This document shows positions 57,351 to 64,000 of a stretch of DNA of 64,000 nt, piece after piece; the stretch's first letter is position 1; every line of letters begins with the position of its first letter. The notes beneath the pieces were generated by a model. It searched no databases, had not been told where the DNA came from, and saw only the letters and a program-made list of their open reading frames with translations. The stretch covers positions 20,421,541 through 20,485,540 of the forward strand of contig CM047814.1 in assembly GCA_026214975.1 (NCBI GenBank), in the 5' to 3' direction. Position numbers and translations under genes: made by a program. The DNA is from Gentiana macrophylla. Its lineage: Eukaryota; Streptophyta; Magnoliopsida; Gentianales; Gentianaceae.

Positions 57351-57940
57351 GCTAGAAATAGAACAAATCATCCTCAATTCCCCATAGAAGATAACGAAAT
57401 CTCTACTTTAAGAGAGACTAAAAGCTTAGCCTTCCATAGCCAAAAACTCAACAAGATGAACAATGAATTCCATAACTCTTAAAGCTAATTAATATAAAAA
57501 TAAAGACGAGAAGTTACCCATTAAGAAGTGAAAAACACTCCACTCCAAAGAAGAGAACTTGAATTGACTTCTAAAGAGAGATTCCACTGGAAGTTGATAC
57601 ACCCAAGAAGATGAAATATTTGTTAAAAACACTATAGAACTGGAAACATACACTAGAACTGAAACAAACAAACATACAGAATTGAAGAAGATAAACTTGA
57701 CGTGTTCTTCAAGGAATTTCAAATTAGAAAACTGGCGGGAAAAATACAATGTGAGAACCGATGAGAATTGAGAGTTACAGAGTGCGATTAAGAGTTAATT
57801 AGGAAGTTTGATTACAGCTCCATGGCCAATTGTTGTTATATAGTGCTAATTGAGGAGATGCATATGGTTAGGCTCCACTCTCCAAGTTTTGTACGTCTTT
57901 CTCTCCGAAACAAAAAATAATCCTCATATTTTGGAAAGGT
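57351..57940. other. Interval without recognisable gene
   Basis: AT-rich, A-rich on the plus strand, with no coding match; it lies between duplication copy 4 and the LINE. Confidence 0.5.
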
Positions 57941-57944
57941 TAGC

Positions 57945-60130
57945 TAGAAAAGTTAAGTTTGAAAATTCCATAGGTAACTTTGGTGGGCTAGCCTGTTTTT
58001 GGTATGATGAAAGCTAATGTGATTAGTACTAAATCAACTGACTTTACCATTGAAGTTTGCATTAATGAGCCGGTGCAGAACATCCAATGGTGGTTTGTGG
58101 GAATTTATGCTCATAGAAGGTGACAAGAATACCAATTTCTTTCTTTCTGTTGTCAAGGGCAGAAAGAAAAAGAATCAAATTAGCAGGATCAAATGCCTCA
58201 ACACTAATTCTTGGAGCTCTGATAATGATTGTATAGCCAAAGAATTCCAATCTTATTTTTCCAATTTGTTTCAGGCCTCAGAATCGTGGATCGATGCAGG
58301 ATCTTCATTGTTTCAATCTTAGTTTACAAGATCATTTCTAAAGTTATTGCAAACAGATTGAAGGCTGCTTTGCCATTTTGCTTTTATGACACGCAAAACG
58401 TTTTCATTTCAAATAGGCAAATTTTAGATAGCTACATTGTACATGTGGCTCATGAAACCATTCATTCATTATATGGTGTGCAACAAGAGGCAGGGCAATA
58501 ACTCCGTAATGGCCCTCAAGCTAGACATTTCTAAAGCGTTCGATAGAGTAGAATGGAATTGTTTATGCCTTATGATGATCGAGAAGCTAGCGCTGGGCTT
58601 CCCCGAACATTTTGTTCAACTTATTCTCGAATGTATCACAAAACTGCCTCTTTCTCCCTTATCATCAACGGGGAGAGGAAAGGATTATTTAAACCATCAT
58701 GAGGCATTAGACAGGGTGATCCCCTTTCCCCTTTCCCCTTACCTTTTTTTCCTTTTTATTATTTGCGCGCAAGGATTAAGTTTTCAGTCTGGTGATATCC
58801 CAGGGGTGAGAATTTCAAGAGGTAGCCCTAGCGTCAATCACCTTTTTTTTTTTTTTTTGCGCTGATGATGCTGTTCTCTTTTCCAATGCATCTAGCAGGA
58901 GATAGCAGTGCTGCTAATAATAATATCAAACTTGTGCTGGATTTCTATGAAAGGGATTCGGGGCAGAAAGTCAATGTTCAAAAATCTGCCCATTTTTTTC
59001 GGCAAGAATGCTAAACCTGCAGATAAGGATAATGTGTTGGGTGTTTTCCATGGGGTTCAAGAAGCTAGGCATTCTAAGTATTTAGGGCTTCCTATTATTA
59101 TTGGTAGATCAAAGAAGCAAGTGTTCAAATACATTACTGATTAAAATCAAGACCCCTTAGTTCTTGGAGTGAAGGATAAATTTCACTACAGCTTTACTAA
59201 GAAAGGAAATTTCTCCACAAAAGATGCGTATAATACTATTATCTCTGCATCTCACATCATCAATTCCGGGCCCATCTAACTCATCAGTTTCATTTGAGAA
59301 CTACTAGAAAAGGATTTGGATTTGGACCCTCTCCCCTCCCTGGTCCCTACCCGCGAAAGTCAAATTCTTTTTCTGGAGAATACTGAAAAACGGGCTGCCC
59401 CATTGCAGCCATCTTACTTAAAAGATTCAATATTGGCAGTGGTGTGTGTATTCAATGCAGCATGGAGGATGAAAATGCTGATCGTCGATCTGTTGCTTCA
59501 ATGCCCCTTTGCCAGTACGGTTTGGAGGCATGCTGGCAGGCATATGTATATTGGGAGAACCTCAATGGAGCTCATGTCTGCTGACTCTGCTCTCCAGTGG
59601 AAAAGCGCGTCTCTGATGATCCGAATTTCCATCAGTTAACGGATCGTATTTCTTTCACTATTTTTATTTTTGTGTTCTGGTACATTTGGAAGGCTTGCTT
59701 TGTTGCAACAAGTTTTTTAAAAATGATTTTTGGTCCTCATATGAAACTGGTTGTTTTGCTATAAATGCTTTTTGGGAGTTTAACTTAAGTCGTCTTTAAC
59801 TGAAGAAATTTTGAATGATGATTTGCAAGCAACTGATGATAACTTAAGTTCTGCCACCTTTCTTCTCAAAATTCCTATCATATATATTTTTGCAGATGCA
59901 GCCTGGCAGCAGATTGACAAGCCTGCTGGCTTGGGAGTAGCAATCAAGAACGGTGCCGCGAAGATTTGTGAAGCTTGGTCTGCGTCTTAGCAAAATATAT
60001 ATTCCCTCTCCCTTTGCGTCTGAAGGATTAAAGAGGAATTGGGAAGATATTTGCGTTTATTCCGATTGTAAAACACTTGTAGATTGTATTAATATTGAGG
60101 CTGCTGGCTTCCCAAATTTTTGTAGAGTCG
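57945..60130 (+). pseudogene. L1-type LINE ORF2, deleted and frameshifted
   Basis: An endonuclease remnant (NFGGLACFWYDE, then ISTKSTDFTIEVCINEP and WWFVGIYAH) runs directly at ~58110 into the start of the RT region (EGDKNTNFFLSVVKGRKKKN), so the C-terminal half of the endonuclease domain is deleted. RT motifs follow in several frames: YKIISKVIANRLKA, FISNRQILD, ALKLDISKAFDRVEW, DPLSP-like residues, ADDAVLFSNAS (FADD box, 58861-58890) and HSKYLGLPIIIGRSKKQVF. A zf-RVT remnant (LLLQCPFASTVW) and RNase H remnants (DAAW near 59898, VYSDCKTLVDCIN near 60055) complete the order. Inactive. Confidence 0.85.
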
Positions 60131-60134
60131 TAGG

Positions 60135-60270
60135 GGATGACATTACTCGGTGGCATGGCGACGTGGGTTCGAGCCCCGCTTGGGACATATTTACAGCGTG
60201 TGTTAAGCCTGAGTCACGGGGAGTGATAATCGTAGAATTTTTTCGCAAGTCGAAAAGTATATTCTAGTAT
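60135..60270 (+). repeat. Possible tRNA-derived SINE fragment
   Basis: tggcatggcgacgtgggttcgagccccgcttgggaca contains a full polymerase III B-box (GGTTCGAGCC) in a context like plant Au-type SINEs. It interrupts the LINE RNase H frame right after a run of conserved residues. No clear A-box or TSD was seen. Confidence 0.35.
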
Positions 60271-60344
60271 TTTTTTGAGGTTTATTATTTCTACCCATCG
60301 ATTCTACCGATACATCACACCTACCGGTGCACCACACTAAAAAC

Positions 60345-60513
60345 ACATAATCAACCTTGGAAAAGTTTATTCTTGAGTCAAAAATCAATTTTTCCAAGGT
60401 AGATTTTCACGACCAATCTTCGTAAAAGTTGATTTTTGACTCAAAATCGACTTTCCCAAAACCAACTTTCGAAAAGTCGTTTTTAACTCAAAAATCGACT
60501 TTCCAAGGTCGAT
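60345..60513. repeat. AACTCAAAAATCGACTTTCC tandem units (left part)
   Basis: Three to four imperfect 55-60 bp units of (g)ac(t)caaaaatcgactttccaaggtcgatt occur before the solo LTR. The same unit continues after it at 62613-62690, so the LTR landed inside this array. ACCGGTGCACCACACT on the left and GCACCACACTTCTTTGCACCACACC (reverse strand) on the right suggest the array belongs to a TIR element. Confidence 0.7.
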
Positions 60514-62612
60514 TGTAACGCCCCGTTCCTGGACACCGAGTCCTTATCCGGAAAGAGCGCTCGGCACAAATATTATCAAATAAATTTAATAATATATGTA
60601 AGACTTACGTCACACATCAGAACTAAAACGACGCGGAAGACAAAACGACTCGGGAAAACAAAAGATCGAACACACGGTTTTCAATGCTGCGAAAACTAAA
60701 TCCAATAAAGAGAACTAAAACATCCACATTCAATCCGAAAGAACTCAAACGGAACTAATCCAAAAGAAAGACAACATCGTTTGAACTTGAAACAACAACA
60801 TTATTGAAGGAAAACAAAACTAAAGAAACTAGGTCTTCAAAAGCTCCATCTCACACATCTCCGTCAAAGAACTCATCATCATTAGCAACCTGTTCATCTT
60901 CTTTGGGGAAAGAGAAAGACAAACAAAAAGTAACGGGGTAAGTACATAAGTATTTAGTAACGCGTAGAAGATCGCATAACGTCGGTCTCATAAAGAAATA
61001 AAAGCAACGCCATCTTTTATTAATTCATTCTGTTAATAACCCCAGCTAACTATCATATTATGTTCATAGCATAACATGAGGTTCCAAAGTTATCTAGCTT
61101 AGCTCAAGTTTGTTACATCATGAATAGCAAGGGCACTACACCTAGTAATAGGATGTACTAGGACAATCTGTGCAACCTACTTAGAGACACGCTCTAAGAG
61201 TAGCCCGGGAATATCTCGAGTCCCGATAGTGTGATGACCGGCGAGTGTACCAGACGCTTTATCTAGCCAATCGATTGACCGGCGTGGAGTGCAGTCTACT
61301 TTGTCTGGTCGAGAGAACACATCGCGATATTGTACTATGCCTTACCAAGCAATCGCATGATGTTTAAGATTATTAATCTAGCACATCGCTTGATTAGATG
61401 TTTAACTAGCCACCTAAGTTGATTCACATAAAAGGCTCACCTATTAGTCTACTCTCTCTTCTTAAGACCACTAGACTCTAACAACCCTAACACATACACA
61501 GACATCGATAAACCCTAGCTTATCGAAGCACAAGGCAAATTCAAAGCTTTCGACGGTCCCACACTTCATCTTTTAGGGAATCCATATGATGCCGAACTAA
61601 ACGCATCAAAAGCTAATTCAAGGCTTTGTCACATAAGGTTAAGCGAGAAACATGATTATGAAGCCTCAAAACCAAGCCGACACAATAAAAAACAAGAAAA
61701 ACGGAATAAACATGTCAAACGCCCGTTTGCCTCCATGTAAACGCCCGTTTGCCTAGAACGAACGTCCACAAATCCCCAAACGCCCGTTCGTGAAAATCAG
61801 TCACATCATGTATTTAAACCAAACCCTCAAACGGCCATCCAAAATACCCAAACGCTCGGTTGAGCTGCCGCTATCGCAAACGCCCGTTTGCCCTTGTGCA
61901 AACGCTCGTTTGCCTGGGTTTTTCCTAGAAATCTGCAACTGCGTAAACACAATTTCCAACCCGATTCCGCCCCAAACTCCAACATAAACAGGTTACAAAC
62001 AATGCAAATAACATACAAATTGCTCTATAACCTTACGACACCTTAGTCATACGATAAGAACACTACGTTACCTTAAATTGCGTGGTACAACGATCCAAAG
62101 CTTCAACCCGTCAAAAGTTTAACCTTTAACTCCAAACCTATAAACGATCAATCCAAAGACGATCACTACGATGTTTAAACTCAGAAAACGCAGCTTAACA
62201 ATGATGATGAATAAACCCTAGTGTCAAGAACGATGAGGGAAAAACTTACGTTAACGGATTTAGGGATTGTTGATATCAAAACAATCATCGTCTCGTGGTG
62301 ATCCTTTTTCTCTTGAGATGTTTGCGTTTTTTTATCAACGGATTAGCCTAGAGATTCGAAAGCCTCTTCTCTCCCTTTTTCTCAAAACTTGCGCCTCTCT
62401 TCAGATTATTTTTCTTTTTACGTAAAACAACAACTAGGTTAAATTTAGGATTAGTTTTCCTTTTATAATCCCCATTTAATTAATAAAATCCTAAAATATA
62501 CTAATTCCTTTAATTTCCTTCCTTTTCTTTAATTCCATTAATTAAATAACATAATATTCTGATTTTTGCTAAAGGACCGAATTGCCCCTTTTTCAAAAAT
62601 CGTGATATTACA
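60514..62612 (-). mobile_element. Solo LTR of the chromovirus family, inverted
   Basis: Reads TGTAACGCCCCGTTCCTGGA at its left edge and GATATTACA at its right, the reverse complement of the family LTR ends. Flanks are TCGAT (60509-60513) and TGGAT (62613-62617), a 5-bp TSD with one mismatch. 2099 bp. More diverged than the other LTRs. Dyad cluster at 61716-61914. Confidence 0.9.
61716..61914. repeat. Covarying dyad cluster in the inverted solo LTR
   Basis: Eight motifs, here mostly with AAACG/CGTTT arms: GCAAACGCCCGTTTGC at 61876-61891 is a perfect seven-base-pair dyad with a two-base centre. CAAACGCCCGTTTGCC occurs near 61716 and TAAACGCCCGTTTGCC near 61738. The other family members mostly use GGACG/CGTCC arms. 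Confidence 0.9.
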
Positions 62613-62699
62613 TGGATTCTCACAACCGACCTTTGAAAATGCGATTTTTAACTCAAAAATCGACTTTCTGAAGGTTGCTTTGGTGTGGTGCAAAGAAGT

Positions 62700-63019
62700 G
62701 TGGTGCAAGATAGTGTGTTGTATTGGTTGAATCGGGATGGTACAAATTAATACCTTTTTTTTTTTTTTTTTTTCCCTCATTGAATTATAGGAGAAACATT
62801 ATTATATATATTTTGTTTAGATATATCGTTTTTTTAATAACTATGTATCTTTATTTACATAATAATAAAATATTTATATCAATTTATTCGATTATTATAA
62901 ATAACATGAGCGGATATAAATTTTAACATGCTTATAGTAGTGTTTAGCAAATGTCTTAATCAAGTGGCAACCACCAAAAGATGTTGGAAACTGTAGTATG
63001 TTCACGAAATCAAATGGCA

Positions 63020-63057
<38 letters not shown>

Positions 63058-63200
63058 GGAGGCCAGTAAACAGTCATAATGATTTGAAATTGTGAAGAAA
63101 ATATGAAACTGCCTGACTTTTTTTTCCAGTCGTGTCAAGCCTAACATTTTTTAGGTACCAAGTGAAAATTTACATAGACTGGAGACAACATGTTTTAAAC
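62700..63200. other. AT-rich interval without recognisable gene
   Basis: Homopolymer T tracts at about 62755-62774 and 63026-63057. Otherwise AT-rich with no coding match. Confidence 0.5.
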
Positions 63201-63207
63201 TTAGCCT

Positions 63208-63522
63208 GTGCAAATTTGCTCGGTTTCATCAGCAAATATTTCAACCAATGCATAATTTGCACGGTGCATGTTATCAGCCCGTGCAAATTTTCACGAGCCA
63301 GACCTAATCCGGGTAAATTTACACGGACCGGATCTAAAATGTGTAAATTTGCACGGATTTGATCATTCAAATACTATGTAAGCCTGCATTTTTTAAATTC
63401 CATCGAAGAGAGAACGTGTAAATTTATCCAGGCTGAATAACGCCCTGTGCAAATTTGCATGGGTTGAAATCACGTCATGTGCAAATTGCAGGTTCTAGAA
63501 TCACCGTGCGAATTTGCACGTT
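63208..63522. repeat. Cluster of GTGCAAATTTGCAC dyads upstream of a gene start
   Basis: Nine copies at about 63208, 63248, 63278, 63309, 63341, 63414, 63444, 63476 and 63504. Most are 14-18 bp imperfect palindromes centred on AAATTT, such as CCTGTGCAAATTTGCATGGG and GGGTAAATTTACACGG. Spacing is 30-75 bp. The last copy is about 140 bp before the probable start codon. Confidence 0.88.
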
Positions 63523-63663
63523 ATATCTGAACGGTCTCGTCGTCTTCCTCACAACATCAATTTCAGAAACAAAATAACACGGAGAAGCCAAAAGAAAGTA
63601 GAAGAATCAAAGGAGAAGGGAAAAAACGGGAGAATCTCAACTTCATCTTAATCAATCATCACA

Positions 63664-63696
63664 ATGGCTTTGCTTCATGATAGATACGCACATCTT
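63664..63696 (+). CDS. Probable first coding exon of a gene running off the window
   Basis: cacaATGGCT is a good plant start context preceded by a purine-rich, UTR-like leader (63540-63663: agaagccaaaagaaagtag, ggagaagggaaaaaacggg). Eleven codons (MALLHDRYAHL) end at a canonical CTT|GTAAGC donor. The following 300 bases are AT-rich and intron-like. No family can be assigned from eleven residues. Confidence 0.45.
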
Positions 63697-64000
63697 GTAA
63701 GCCGTTTACAGTGTTATTATGCTCAATTTTGATTTTTCGTGTTCAGAATTCATGTAACGTAGTTTATAGTGTTATTATATTCGATTTCAAGTTTTTGTCA
63801 TGTATGATCGATTATACATTGTTATTATAAATGTATACATGTTTGGATTTACGGATTAATTACTAGGAAAAACACTACTAAGGACCGCACAAGTGTGTGA
63901 AATGCGTAGTATAAAGTGTATGCATGAAATGATCCTAGTTTTGAAAATGTTGATGTTAAAATGATCATTATGGTATATCGATGTTATAGGTTGTGAAATC

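Noticed and set aside
1..64000. CRISPR arrays, bacterial operons, rRNA or intact tRNA genes
   Set aside because: The sequence is plant nuclear DNA; repeats are transposon- or satellite-like with unequal spacing, and no tRNA cloverleaf was found by eye.

Overview
This is nuclear DNA of a flowering plant, probably a eudicot. The evidence is AU-rich GT-AG introns, a DYW-type PPR editing factor, plant-type mitochondrial NAD-isocitrate dehydrogenase and GPI mannosyltransferase genes, and a dense mosaic of plant transposable elements. The species cannot be named from the sequence alone.

Layout. 1-9.0 kb: pieces of a TOM1/TOM3-like gene, a CACTA terminus, a copia protease fragment, a LINE tail, a Tourist MITE with a clean TSD, one exon of a PWP1-like WD40 gene and a Helitron-like 3' end. 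9.4-11.8 kb: a PIF/Harbinger element with a broken transposase. 11.9-13.8 kb: a REME1-like PPR gene with one single-base frameshift. 14.9-20.5 kb: a second, direct copy of much of 1-7 kb, so the PPR gene sits between two diverged segmental copies. 21.1-23.3 kb: a solo LTR with perfect 5-bp TSDs. 25.4-26.8 kb: a third, inverted copy of part of the duplicated block. 26.8-36.7 kb: a PWP1-like pseudogene (minus strand) with one exon split by a 9.2-kb Ty3/gypsy chromovirus (TSD ATGAT). 37.7-38.3 kb: a MITE filled with a minisatellite. 39.4-43.9 kb: IDH regulatory subunit 1, four exons, intact. 45.3-48.5 kb: PIG-M (GPI mannosyltransferase I), four exons, intact. 48.9-53.6 kb: a hAT element with a perfect 8-bp TSD, upstream of PIG-M. 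54.7-55.7 kb: one exon of a nucleobase-ascorbate transporter followed by a 15-bp minisatellite. 56.8-57.3 kb: a fourth, inverted piece of the duplicated block. 57.9-60.3 kb: a degraded LINE. 60.5-62.6 kb: an inverted solo LTR of the chromovirus family. 63.66 kb: a probable first exon of a gene running off the window, preceded by a cluster of palindromes.

The three housekeeping genes work independently: IDH1 in the mitochondrial TCA cycle, the PPR protein in mitochondrial C-to-U editing, PIG-M in ER GPI-anchor assembly. The rest is repeat-driven. The most unusual signals are: (1) clusters of short dyads in all four LTRs of one family, whose two arms change together (GGACG..CGTCC, TAAACG..CGTTTA, GCAAACG..CGTTTGC); (2) a 93-bp GT-AG, AT-rich block between the gag zinc finger and the protease of the chromovirus, whose removal restores the reading frame and deletes a stop; (3) an analogous dyad cluster (core GTGCAAATTTGCAC) just upstream of the gene start at 63.66 kb. 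Many frameshifts are single-base indels, several beside short homopolymers, so consensus errors in the assembly must be considered before calling genes dead.
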